NCBI GenBank assembly: GCA_001442985.1
Contig: LDYB01000016.1
Location: forward strand, 186,001-250,000
Source: Armatimonadetes bacterium DC
Lineage (GTDB): Bacteria > Armatimonadota > Fimbriimonadia > Fimbriimonadales > GBS-DC
Reading direction: 5' to 3'
DNA length: 64,000 nucleotides
Below are positions 50,110 through 57,777 of the stretch, piece by piece. The notes under the pieces were generated by a model, which worked only from the letters and a program-made list of their open reading frames with translations, made no database searches and was not told where the DNA came from. Position numbers and translations under genes: made by a program. Each line of letters opens with the position of its first letter. The first letter of the stretch is position 1.

Positions 50110-51414
50110 TTATTTCTCCCTATCAACTGCCCAGAGCGCCTGGTCTAAGTCCCACAGCAGGTCGTCCAGCGTTTCCAGCCCAATAGAGAGCCGAATCATT
50201 TCGGGCGCAATCCCTGCCTGACGCAGCTCCTCGTCGGAGAGTTGCTGGTGGGTGGTGGAGGCGGGATGAATCACGAGGCTTCGCACATCGCCCACATTCG
50301 CCAGATGGGAGAAAATCTGCAGGTTCTGAATGAAGCGCTTGCCTGCCTCGCGGGGGTCCAAGCCGTTCGCCTTGATTCCGAACGAGAAGACCGCGCCCGG
50401 ACCTTTGGGTAGATACTTCTTTGCAAGTTCGTAATCGGGATGGTCGGGTAAGCCCGCGTAGGCAACCCATGCCACCTTTGGATGCGCCTTCAGGAACTGG
50501 GCGACCCCCAGCGCGTTCTGCACATGGCGCTCCATGCGCACCGAGAGCGTCTCGATCCCCTGCAGGATCAGAAACGCATTAAACGGCGACATACACGCGC
50601 CGACATCCCGCAGGGCTTCCGCACGCACCTTCATCAGGAAGCCGTAGTGCCCGAAGGTCTCGTAAAACTTGAGATTGTGATAGGCGGGCGAGGGGTCGGC
50701 AATCGTGGGGTAGTGGCTGTAGTCAAACTTGCCCGACTCTACAATAATGCCGCCTATAGAGGTGCCATGTCCGCCCAGGAACTTGGTCGCTGAGTGGAGC
50801 ACAATCGTGGCGCCCCATTCAATCGGGCGGCAGAGGTAGGGCGTGGCGAAGGTGTTGTCCACAATCAGCGGGATGCGGTGGGCGTTCGCCAGTTCCGCAA
50901 GGCGCTCGATGTCCAGAATACTGCCGCTGGGGTTGCCAATCGTTTCTCCGTAGAGGGCGCGCGTTTTGGGGGTGATGGCGCGCTCCCATGCGGAAAAATC
51001 GCGCGGGTCTACCCAGTGAACCTTAATCCCCAGCTTTTTGAAGGTATGGACGAACTGGGTTACCGTGCCGCCGTAGAGGTGGCTGGAGGCGACAATCTCG
51101 TCGCCCGGCTCCAGCAGCGTGATGAAGGTCAAGAATTGAGCTGCCATACCGCTGGCGGTCGCCACCGCGCCCGTGCCCCCCTCCAGCGATGCCACCCGTT
51201 CCTCCAGCACGGCGTTCGTGGGATTGTTGATGCGTGTGTAGATGTTGCCGTACTGCTTCAGTTCGAACAGTTGCGCGGCGTAGTCGGGGTCGTAAAACAC
51301 ATACGAGGTGGTCTGATAAATCGGTACCGCGCGGGAGCCTGTGTAGGGGTCAGGCACATGCCCCGCGTGGAGCATACGCGTCTCAAAACCGAACTGTCGG
51401 CGCCTCAGTGTCAT
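50110..51414 (-). CDS. metY: O-acetylhomoserine sulfhydrylase
   Basis: A PLP enzyme that makes homocysteine from O-acetylhomoserine and sulfide. 434 residues, the MetY length rather than the shorter MetB/MetC. Motifs are FETRMLHAGHVPDPYTGSRA, PIYQTTSYVFYD, IYTRINNPTNAVLEERVASL, ASGMAAQFLTFITLL and the PLP lysine in VLHSATKFLGGHGTSIGG. A TATACT box lies 11 bases before the ATG. Confidence 0.94.
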   Translation of the reverse strand: MTLRRRQFGFETRMLHAGHVPDPYTGSRAVPIYQTTSYVFYDPDYAAQLFELKQYGNIYTRINNPTNAVLEERVASLEGGTGAVATASGMAAQFLTFITLLEPGDEIVASSHLYGGTVTQFVHTFKKLGIKVHWVDPRDFSAWERAITPKTRALYGETIGNPSGSILDIERLAELANAHRIPLIVDNTFATPYLCRPIEWGATIVLHSATKFLGGHGTSIGGIIVESGKFDYSHYPTIADPSPAYHNLKFYETFGHYGFLMKVRAEALRDVGACMSPFNAFLILQGIETLSVRMERHVQNALGVAQFLKAHPKVAWVAYAGLPDHPDYELAKKYLPKGPGAVFSFGIKANGLDPREAGKRFIQNLQIFSHLANVGDVRSLVIHPASTTHQQLSDEELRQAGIAPEMIRLSIGLETLDDLLWDLDQALWAVDREK

Positions 51415-51424
51415 CGGTAGGGGA

Positions 51425-51446
51425 GAGTATACCTGATGGGATACTC
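51425..51446 (-). promoter_or_regulatory. Promoter and inverted repeat of metY
   Basis: GAGTAT and ATACTC flank a ten-base spacer. The -10 TATACT (51431-51426, minus strand) lies in one arm. The sequence CCCATCAGG-TATACTCTC resembles the ffh/icd promoter (CCCATCAGCGGG-TATACTCTC). Confidence 0.5.
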
Positions 51447-51447
51447 C

Positions 51448-52479
51448 CTACGGCACTATCACCGCGCGCCCTTTGATTTGCCCCGCCTTGAGTTTTTGCG
51501 CCACCTCGTTAATCTGCTCCAGCGGATAAAACTCCATCGCAATGGGGGTGAGCCGACCGCTCTCGGCTAAGGCAACCACCTCACGCAGCTCCTGAATATT
51601 GCCCCACAGGGTGGCTTCGAAAAGCACCTCGAATCGGCTGTTTTCCAGCGGTTTGATGCGCGCGGTTCCACCTGCCAGCCCTATTTGCGAGACTTTGCCC
51701 TCGCTGGCGCAGAGGCTGATACAAAGCGCAAGGGTCTCGTCGGTCCCCACGAAGTCGAAGCACGCCATGAAGCCCTGCCCGCGTGTGAGGTCTAACAGCT
51801 CTTTTGCCAGCTCGGGATGGCGCGTGCTATTGTAGGTTCTATCGGCGCCGTACTGGCGCGCCAGTTCCAGCCGCTCATCGTTGATGTCTACCGCCACAAT
51901 CCCCACGCCTGTGAGCAAGCGCAGGAGTTTGATTCCGTACTGCCCCAGCCCGCCGACGCCAATCACCAGCGCCCAGCTGTCGGGCACGAGGTGGGGTAGC
52001 GCTCGCTTGATGGCGCGATACGGCGTGAGCGCGGCGTCCGTCAGAGGCGCTGCCTCGCGTGGCTGGAGATGCTCCAGTTTGATCAGATACCGCTCGCGCG
52101 GCACACGCAGGTATTCCGCATAGCCGCCCTCATACTCCGACAAGCCGACCCATTTCGGCTCGATGCAGAGCTGCTCGTGCCCCGTGATGCACCATCGGCA
52201 GTAGCCGCAGCCCCAGCCACCGTAGACCACCACCGGGTCGCCCTCTTTCACCGCTTTCACGCCGCGCCCTACCTGCGCCACAACACCCGCATTCTCGTGC
52301 CCCAGCGTGTGGGGCAGTTTCGGCAAGATGCGAATTTCGCCCTCCATGAGATGCAGGTCGCTATGGCAGAATCCTGCACCCTCAATCTTCACCAGCACCT
52401 CGCCCTCGCCAATCGCAGGGGTCGGAACCTCTTCAATCCGAAACGGCTGACCGTACTCGTAAAGTCGCGCGCTTTTCAT
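51448..52479 (-). CDS. Zinc-dependent alcohol dehydrogenase
   Basis: 343 residues of the medium-chain dehydrogenase family. The catalytic zinc site is GAGFCHSDLHLMEG with LGHENAGVV. Four cysteines of the structural zinc lie in WGCGYCRWCITGHEQLC. The NAD-binding GVGGLGQYGIKLLRLL precedes VAVDINDERLELARQYGAD. It reads on the same strand as metY, its stop only a few bases before the metY promoter. The substrate is unknown. Confidence 0.9.
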   Translation of the reverse strand: MKSARLYEYGQPFRIEEVPTPAIGEGEVLVKIEGAGFCHSDLHLMEGEIRILPKLPHTLGHENAGVVAQVGRGVKAVKEGDPVVVYGGWGCGYCRWCITGHEQLCIEPKWVGLSEYEGGYAEYLRVPRERYLIKLEHLQPREAAPLTDAALTPYRAIKRALPHLVPDSWALVIGVGGLGQYGIKLLRLLTGVGIVAVDINDERLELARQYGADRTYNSTRHPELAKELLDLTRGQGFMACFDFVGTDETLALCISLCASEGKVSQIGLAGGTARIKPLENSRFEVLFEATLWGNIQELREVVALAESGRLTPIAMEFYPLEQINEVAQKLKAGQIKGRAVIVP

Positions 52480-52494
52480 AACTGTCCTCCAGAT

Positions 52495-52526
52495 AAACTT
52501 AAAGCCCGCCCAGAGCGGGCGGGCTT
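52495..52526 (-). terminator. Intrinsic terminator of hsp20
   Basis: A ten-base perfect stem AAGCCCGCCC / GGGCGGGCTT with a five-base loop, followed on the minus strand by TTTAAGTTT. It separates hsp20 from the alcohol dehydrogenase gene. Confidence 0.8.
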
Positions 52527-52542
52527 GGGAGCGTGCGGTCGG

Positions 52543-53025
52543 TTATTTCTCGACCTGCACCTTCACGGTCTTCGGCTTCGCCGACTCGGCTTTCGGCAAG
52601 CGAATCTCCAGAATCCCGTTGCGGTAGACCGCCTTCACCTTGTTCTCGTCAATCGGTGTGGGCACGGTGTAGGAAACGGTGAACTTGCCGTAGCCGCCCA
52701 GTCGGCTAATGTAGTGCGGGGTTACATTCTCGCCCTCGATCAGCGGTTTACGCTCGCCCGAGATGGTGATGGTGCCATCCGCAATTTCCACCTGCATGTC
52801 GCCCTCTTTCACACCCGGAGCCGTCACGAACAGCACGAACTCCTCAGGCGTCTCGTACACATCCAGCGCGGGCGAGAAGTCAAAGCGCTCGCCATCCATG
52901 CTCGGACGCAGGTCGAACAACCGACCGAACAGCTCATCCATCTCACGGCGCATTCGCTCCAGCTCACGGAACGGATTCCACGCTGTAATCGTCTGCTCCG
53001 GCTCGCGTCGTACCAGCGCTCGCAT
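52543..53025 (-). CDS. Hsp20 / alpha-crystallin small heat-shock protein
   Basis: 160 residues. The N-terminal helix (FRELERMRREMDELFGRLF) precedes the alpha-crystallin domain (SPALDVYETPEEFVLFVTAP, GVKEGDMQVEIADGTITISG) and the LPKAESAKPKTVKVQVEK tail. The C-terminal I-x-I oligomerisation motif appears as VQV. It holds unfolding proteins in a foldable state. AAGGAGGTG is a near-perfect ribosome site. An inverted repeat lies in its leader. Confidence 0.94.
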   Translation of the reverse strand: MRALVRREPEQTITAWNPFRELERMRREMDELFGRLFDLRPSMDGERFDFSPALDVYETPEEFVLFVTAPGVKEGDMQVEIADGTITISGERKPLIEGENVTPHYISRLGGYGKFTVSYTVPTPIDENKVKAVYRNGILEIRLPKAESAKPKTVKVQVEK

Positions 53026-53055
53026 AGCCTTACACCTCCTTGATGAGTTTTGTTC

Positions 53056-53080
53056 TGGAAGGTCTCTTGAGTACCTTCCA
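53056..53080 (-). promoter_or_regulatory. Inverted repeat in the hsp20 leader
   Basis: TGGAAGGT-N9-ACCTTCCA, 31 bases upstream of the hsp20 ATG. The nine-base spacing equals that of the CIRCE operator, but the arms are different. It could be a repressor site or, as RNA, a hairpin near the ribosome site. Confidence 0.45.
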
Positions 53081-53166
53081 CTCAGGAATACGAAGATGTT
53101 CCCTGTTAAGTTCCCATCTGAGGGGGCAATTTTCCCCCAATTTCGCTCGAATTTCCCCCGAAAGGG

Positions 53167-53172
53167 TATACT
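53167..53172 (+). promoter_or_regulatory. -10 element for the DnaA-domain-like gene
   Basis: TATACT preceded by GG, 92 bases before the ATG. The longer leader contains a terminator-like hairpin. Confidence 0.5.
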
Positions 53173-53174
53173 AT

Positions 53175-53234
53175 GCCCGTCAATCAGGTATCAAGTTCAG
53201 GCGGGCGACGCCCACGAATGGGCGATTTTTTATT
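53175..53234 (+). promoter_or_regulatory. Possible attenuator in the leader
   Basis: CGCCC (53209-53213) and GGGCG (53220-53224) form a hairpin followed by ATTTTTTATT. GCCCG (53175-53179) can pair instead with CGGGC (53202-53206), and the two pairings compete for space. Transcription from the 53167 promoter would meet this before reaching the gene at 53265. Confidence 0.4.
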
Positions 53235-53264
53235 GACTCCACGCCTGCACTGGAGGCGGTCGGG

Positions 53265-53882
53265 ATGAAAAATGAAATGATGGAGGTCTGGAACCTCATT
53301 CGGGAGAAGGTCAAACAACAGGTCACGGGGCGCACGCTTTATCGCGCACTGGACGCCCTGATGCCCGTTACCATAGAGGGCGACACGGTGGTGCTGGGGC
53401 TGCCCCACGAAGAGTATCAGCTCGCGGGGCATGTGAACGCCCCGAATGTGAGGCGCTGGATTGAGCAGTACCTTGCGGAAGCCTACGGATTTCACCCGAA
53501 CCTGATTATTATTGAAGGCACGACCCTCGCCGACTGGCAACTCCATCTACGCAAGCAGGAGGAGCTGCGCAAACTGGCGGAGCAGACCGCTCGCAAGCAG
53601 ACGCAGGTGACCCGCGCCTATACCACATGGGATTCCCTCTACGAGCAGGTAGGGCGCAAGTTTGCCGAGGTTACGGGGCGCAGTCTGGCAATCAACCGCG
53701 CCCGCTACCTGCAGGAAGTGGTGCAGATGGTGCGCGAGGCGCTCACCAGACTCCCCCTTGAAACCGAACAGGATGAGCGCCAGCTGAACCGTGTAATTGA
53801 GCGCATCGCCACGAACGCTGAAGTGCCCGCCGCGATGGTCGCATGGATGATCCTCTACGAAACCCCTTCGGAGCAGCCATGA
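53265..53882 (+). CDS. DnaA domain I-like protein without an ATPase domain
   Basis: 205 residues. Residues 5-85 (VWNLIREKVKQQVTGRTLYR, LDALMPVTIEGDTVVLGLPH, VNAPNVRRWIEQYLAEAYGF) resemble the N-terminal protein-interaction domain of DnaA. The rest is helical (RKFAEVTGRSLAINRARYLQ) with no AAA+ or DNA-binding domain IV. It might bind a DnaA or DnaB partner, but that is inference from weak resemblance. GGAGG lies eight bases before the ATG. It overlaps the next gene by four bases. Confidence 0.6.
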   Translation: MKNEMMEVWNLIREKVKQQVTGRTLYRALDALMPVTIEGDTVVLGLPHEEYQLAGHVNAPNVRRWIEQYLAEAYGFHPNLIIIEGTTLADWQLHLRKQEELRKLAEQTARKQTQVTRAYTTWDSLYEQVGRKFAEVTGRSLAINRARYLQEVVQMVREALTRLPLETEQDERQLNRVIERIATNAEVPAAMVAWMILYETPSEQP

Positions 53883-55027
53883 CACGCCGCGAACGAACCC
53901 TGCTGGGCTTGTTGTTTGCCGTGATACTGGTCGCCGTGCTGGCACTGATACGCTCCCAGCCATGGGGGCGCATCGATATCCGCCCCTTCAAGCCCTCCAC
54001 GGTTGACTGGATTGTGTGCGTCAAACTCAACGAAGAGGGCAACGGCGACCTGCTGATGCTCAAGCCCGATGGGCAATCGCTGCTGCTCACGCAGGATAAC
54101 TATGACGACCAGTCGCCTGCGTGGGCGCCCGACGGGAAAAAGATTGTTTTCTCGTCCAATCGGCGCGATCAGGTCTACCAGCTCTGGACGATAGACCCCG
54201 ACGGCAAGGGGCTGATGCAGCTCACCATCGGCGGGGGTGCGAAGCAGGCGCCGATTTACGATAAGGATGGCGAACATATCCTGCATATTGCGCAGGGGTT
54301 GGTCACGGAGGTGGACGCGAAGGGCACACACGCCACCCAGCTCATCCCGCTGGCATCGCAAATGACCCAGGTTCGTGAGCAGTTTGGGCAGGTGGCATTC
54401 CGATACGCCCGACGCTATAGTGAGACCCTGATCGCCGCCGTGCAACGCATCGACGAGGGCGAGCAGGCGGTGATTCAGGACCTTACGCTGGGGCGGGAGC
54501 AGTTCACCCTGCCCGTGCTGCTGACAGGTGCGCAGGTGGATATCGACTGGGCGCCCGATAAGCCCCAGCTGGTGGTGAGCGGAGTCGCCGTGCCGTTGCC
54601 CACCACTTCTCCTGACGAGCTGAAGCCGATGGGCGCGATTCTGCGCTTTGACTTCAGCAACGGTATCCGGGAGCCACAGGTGCAACCCCTCTGGCTTGAC
54701 CCCACGAATCGGCAGGGCGCGATCGAAGTGGCATGGTCGCCCGATGGAGCGCGAATTGCGTTTGTGCTGGTGGAGCGCAAGCCCGACGGCACGCTGGTGC
54801 GCAAGGGGTTATACACTGTTCCCGAAGCGGGCGGTCCGCCTACCGAGATTGTGGCAGGGGAGGTCTACGAGCCGTCGTGGGCGCCCGACGGGCAGCAGCT
54901 GGTGTTTGCGATGGGTTCGGTGGGGGCACGGCAAATTTACACCGTGCGCATCGACGGCACCGACTTGAAACCGCGCACCGAGTCGGGCGACCATATTAGC
55001 CCGCGCTGGTCGCCCGCACGCAAATAA
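53879..55027 (+). CDS. TolB-like beta-propeller, membrane-anchored
   Basis: 382 residues. An N-terminal signal anchor (LLGLLFAVILVAVLALI) is followed by PD40/WD40-like repeats: QSPAWAPDGKKIVFSSNRRD, IEVAWSPDGARIAFVLVERK, EPSWAPDGQQLVFAMGSVG and ISPRWSPARK. The protein is probably periplasmic, tethered to the inner membrane. No Tol-Pal partner is near. The ATG overlaps the previous stop as ATGA. Confidence 0.8.
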   Translation: MTRRERTLLGLLFAVILVAVLALIRSQPWGRIDIRPFKPSTVDWIVCVKLNEEGNGDLLMLKPDGQSLLLTQDNYDDQSPAWAPDGKKIVFSSNRRDQVYQLWTIDPDGKGLMQLTIGGGAKQAPIYDKDGEHILHIAQGLVTEVDAKGTHATQLIPLASQMTQVREQFGQVAFRYARRYSETLIAAVQRIDEGEQAVIQDLTLGREQFTLPVLLTGAQVDIDWAPDKPQLVVSGVAVPLPTTSPDELKPMGAILRFDFSNGIREPQVQPLWLDPTNRQGAIEVAWSPDGARIAFVLVERKPDGTLVRKGLYTVPEAGGPPTEIVAGEVYEPSWAPDGQQLVFAMGSVGARQIYTVRIDGTDLKPRTESGDHISPRWSPARK

Positions 55028-55030
55028 GGC

Positions 55031-55148
55031 TCAATAGCCTTTGCGCCCCTGCTCCAGCCACTGTGCCAGCTTCAGGCTATATTGGATGGAGCGCGCTTCT
55101 TTGAAGCCGAGTTGCCGCGCCTTCTCGAACGCCTCGGATGTAGGTCTT
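55031..55148 (-). pseudogene. C-terminal fragment of an unidentified gene
   Basis: On the minus strand a frame reads TSEAFEKARQLGFKEARSIQ, then YSLKLAQWLEQGRKGY and a stop at 55031-55033. It looks like the end of a real protein, but there is no start. Its upstream part is replaced by an ATPase fragment in the opposite direction. Confidence 0.4.
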
Positions 55149-55157
55149 GACAAGTTA

Positions 55158-55514
55158 ATGCCCGTGATGCTGATGGGCGAGGGGATGATACGCTTGCTTC
55201 AGATTGTGCTGAGTATTGCCCACCTGCCTCAGGGAATTCTGCTAATCGATGAAATAGAAAGTGGGTTGCACTACTCCGCACTGCCCAACCTCTGGCAGAT
55301 TGTCGCCTCACTCGCCACGGAGCAGGACACTCAGGTGGTCGCCACGACCCATAGCTACGAGTGCATTGCAACGGCGGCAGAATTCTTCCAGAAAGAGCAA
55401 CCCGAAGCCCTGCGTGTGTATCGGCTTGACCGCGGGGACGGCTCCACTCAAGTCGCTACCTACGACACGGAGCTGCTAATGACTGCTTTAGAGGTGAACT
55501 TCGAAATTCGGTAG
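55158..55514 (+). pseudogene. C-terminal remnant of an AAA_21/RecF-like ATPase
   Basis: 118 codons. LMGEGMIRLLQIVLSIAHLP contains the signature-like region, and GILLIDEIESGLHYSALPNL is a Walker B with the D-loop region of the OLD/RecF-type ATPases often found in defence loci. VVATTHSYECIATAAEFF is the H-loop. The Walker A half is missing and there is no ribosome site. It is a deletion product joined to the minus-strand fragment at about 55150. Confidence 0.65.
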
Positions 55515-55533
55515 GGAGCGCCCAATAAGGGGG

Positions 55534-55539
55534 TATACT
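55534..55539 (+). promoter_or_regulatory. -10 element of the ACT-protein and aspartate kinase operon
   Basis: TATACT preceded by GG, ten bases before the ATG. Confidence 0.5.
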
Positions 55540-55549
55540 ATCCCCTGCG

Positions 55550-56089
55550 ATGCTACCAGAGGAGGCTGTGCCGGTTGCGGGCGAGCGGGTGAGTTTTGAG
55601 CGCGAGCGCGGGGTGAACGCGATTGTCGTCTCCCCCGAAGTCGCCTATCTGTTCGTGCGTGCCCAGAGCGAGACCGACCCCATCACGGTGCGCCAGCAGA
55701 TTCTGGACCTGCTGACACAGGCGGGGCTGAGCATCTCGCTGATTAAACTCCAGCGCAACGGGTTGAGTTTTGCTGTGCCTGCCGAGGACCTGGCGCGCAC
55801 CCACCAGGCGCTTTCGAACGCGCCCCTGCAGATTACTGTGAAGCCGCGCCTGCGGGTCATCTCCATCTATGGGCAAAATATGCGCGAGCTGCACGGTGTG
55901 CTGGCGAAGATTGCCGAGATTCTCAACGAAGCGGGCGTCGCGATTGAGCAAATCAGCGACGCGCATGACCGCCTCATCTGTCTCATCAGCGCGGAGCGCG
56001 CTCAGGAGGTCGTCAAGCGCATCCGGAAAGCGTTCCACCTGCGCGCCGAGGCGGTACGCTGGTACGACTCTTTCTCCGCAGTGAGGTGA
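55550..56089 (+). CDS. ACT-domain protein paired with aspartate kinase
   Basis: 179 residues with two ACT domains: VAYLFVRAQSETDPITVRQQ and LRVISIYGQNMRELHGVLAK, the latter with the VAIEQISDAHDRLICLISAE strand typical of aspartokinase regulatory domains. There is no kinase domain. It lies four bases before lysC and probably binds lysine or threonine to tune the pathway, or forms a regulatory subunit. That role is inferred from domain and position. Confidence 0.75.
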   Translation: MLPEEAVPVAGERVSFERERGVNAIVVSPEVAYLFVRAQSETDPITVRQQILDLLTQAGLSISLIKLQRNGLSFAVPAEDLARTHQALSNAPLQITVKPRLRVISIYGQNMRELHGVLAKIAEILNEAGVAIEQISDAHDRLICLISAERAQEVVKRIRKAFHLRAEAVRWYDSFSAVR

Positions 56090-56093
56090 ACCG

Positions 56094-57455
56094 ATGCGAA
56101 TCCGCGTGCTGAAATTCGGGGGCACCAGTGTGGACACGCACGAACACCGCCTGATGGCGGCACGCAAGGTCATTCACTGTCTGGAGTCGGGGTGCAAGCC
56201 TGTGGTGGTGGTCTCCGCCATCGGACGGCGAGGCGCGCCCTATGCCACCGACACCTTAGTGGACTTCCTGACCCAGTTAGACCCCACCGTGCCGCCTCAC
56301 CCTCGCGAGAAAGACCTGATGATGGCGTGTGGGGAGATTATCTCCACCGTGATTTTTGCCCAGACCCTGTGGATTCTGGGCTACGCTTCGGTGGCGCTGA
56401 CGGGCAATCAGGCGGGAATCATCACCGATAACGAGTTCGGCAACGCCCGCATCCTGGAGATAGACCCGACGCCCATCCTGCGCTGTCTGGAGCAGGGCTG
56501 GATTCCTGTGGTCGCGGGGTTTCAAGGCGTGACGCGCCCCGATGGGATTTTCCATCGCGGTTCCATTACCACACTGGGGCGCGGCGGCTCAGATACTACC
56601 GCCGCGGCGCTGGGCGCCGCGCTTCAGGCAGAGGCAGTGGAAATCTACACCGATGTGGACGGTGTGAAGACCGCAGACCCCGACTTCGTGCCCAACGCGC
56701 CCACCCTGCGCGAAGTCTCTTACGCTGAAGTCGCCGAGATTGCCCATCAGGGCGCGCGTGTGCTACATCCCCGCGCTGCCGAAATCGCGATGGACTACGG
56801 AATCCCCCTGTGGGTCAAATGCACCTTCACCGATGAGCCAGGCACGCTGGTCGTTGCGAACCCCCAGCGCACGCCCCACATCACGGGCATCACGCACACG
56901 GGCAAGCTGGTCTACCTGAGCTTTTACATCCCCTATCCCGAACACAAGGCGCAGCTGGAGCTGGAACTCTATCGCCTGATGGCGCGAATCGGGGTGAACC
57001 TGCAGGGCGTGGGCGTGGATGAAGAGGGGGTCGGCTTTGGCTTCCCGCGCGAACACTGGCAGACGGTGCGCTCCACGCTGGACGGGCTGGTCATCCCGCT
57101 GGGGGAGCCGCCCGTGTTCTACCTGCTTCAGTTCGGCGAGCAGCCCAGTGAGCTGTGCAAAATCCAGCAGGGGATGCTCGAAAAAGCAGGGCTGGGCGGC
57201 GAGCGGCTCCGCACCATCCCCATCACGATTGCCGAAGGCTGTACGATGGTCTCCCTGATTGCGCAGGGGTTCAGCCAGCGCCCCGGCGTGTTTGCGGAAG
57301 TTCACCGCACGCTCACACAGGCGGGCATCCCCATCTGGCAGACCGCCGACTCGGAACTCTCCATCTCGTGCATCATCCCTGAAAGCGAGGTGGAACGCGC
57401 GGTACAATTGCTCCATGAGCGATTTGTCGAAACCGCCGCCGTCGGAGGAGCCTGA
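56094..57455 (+). CDS. lysC: Aspartate kinase
   Basis: Phosphorylates aspartate, the first step to lysine, methionine and threonine. 453 residues. KFGGTSVDTHEHRL, VVVVSAIGRRGAPYATD, GRGGSDTTAAALGAALQAEA and EIYTDVDGVKTADP mark the kinase. Two C-terminal ACT domains follow (GITHTGKLVYLSFYIPYPEH; ITIAEGCTMVSLIAQGFSQR). GAGGTGA precedes the ATG. Its last 41 bases contain the promoter and start of the next gene. Confidence 0.95.
   Translation: MRIRVLKFGGTSVDTHEHRLMAARKVIHCLESGCKPVVVVSAIGRRGAPYATDTLVDFLTQLDPTVPPHPREKDLMMACGEIISTVIFAQTLWILGYASVALTGNQAGIITDNEFGNARILEIDPTPILRCLEQGWIPVVAGFQGVTRPDGIFHRGSITTLGRGGSDTTAAALGAALQAEAVEIYTDVDGVKTADPDFVPNAPTLREVSYAEVAEIAHQGARVLHPRAAEIAMDYGIPLWVKCTFTDEPGTLVVANPQRTPHITGITHTGKLVYLSFYIPYPEHKAQLELELYRLMARIGVNLQGVGVDEEGVGFGFPREHWQTVRSTLDGLVIPLGEPPVFYLLQFGEQPSELCKIQQGMLEKAGLGGERLRTIPITIAEGCTMVSLIAQGFSQRPGVFAEVHRTLTQAGIPIWQTADSELSISCIIPESEVERAVQLLHERFVETAAVGGA
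57403..57408 (+). promoter_or_regulatory. -10 element inside the 3' end of lysC
   Basis: TACAAT preceded by GG, six bases before the ATG of the AtpZ-like gene, within the lysC coding region. Confidence 0.5.
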
Positions 57456-57750
57456 GGTTCCCGAAGTGCCTCCGCGCCCTGAGCTGCCTGAAGTGCCCGA
57501 GGTGCATTTCGAGCGCCCGAAGCTGCCGTCGGGTCCCTCGCCCGGTTTTCAGCAGGGCGTGAAGGCAATGAGTCTGGCGTTTTCCATCGGCTTTGCGCTG
57601 GCGGGTCCCGTGATTCTGGGCGGACTGGTGGGCTACTGGCTGGATTCGCGCCTGAACACCTCGCCCACATGGACGCTGGTTCTGGTGTTGCTCGGCACCG
57701 TGGCAGGGTTCGTGCAGCTGATTCGCATGGTGAACAAGATGAACGAGTAG
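57415..57750 (+). CDS. AtpZ/AtpI-like small membrane protein
   Basis: 111 residues. A proline- and glutamate-rich N-terminus (about 45 residues) is followed by two membrane helices, SLAFSIGFALAGPVILGGLV and TWTLVLVLLGTVAGFVQLI, with GYWLDSRLNTSP between. This is the AtpZ plan, found beside F-type ATPase genes, where it helps assembly or Mg/Ca handling. No atp genes are in the window, so it is displaced or serves another complex. The ATG lies inside the end of lysC. Confidence 0.75.
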   Translation: MSDLSKPPPSEEPEVPEVPPRPELPEVPEVHFERPKLPSGPSPGFQQGVKAMSLAFSIGFALAGPVILGGLVGYWLDSRLNTSPTWTLVLVLLGTVAGFVQLIRMVNKMNE

Positions 57751-57760
57751 GCACGGCGGG

Positions 57761-57766
57761 TATAAT
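57761..57766 (+). promoter_or_regulatory. -10 element of nuoH
   Basis: TATAAT preceded by GG, 11 bases before the nuoH ATG and ten bases after the previous stop. Confidence 0.6.
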
Positions 57767-57777
57767 CTTGCGGGTCT

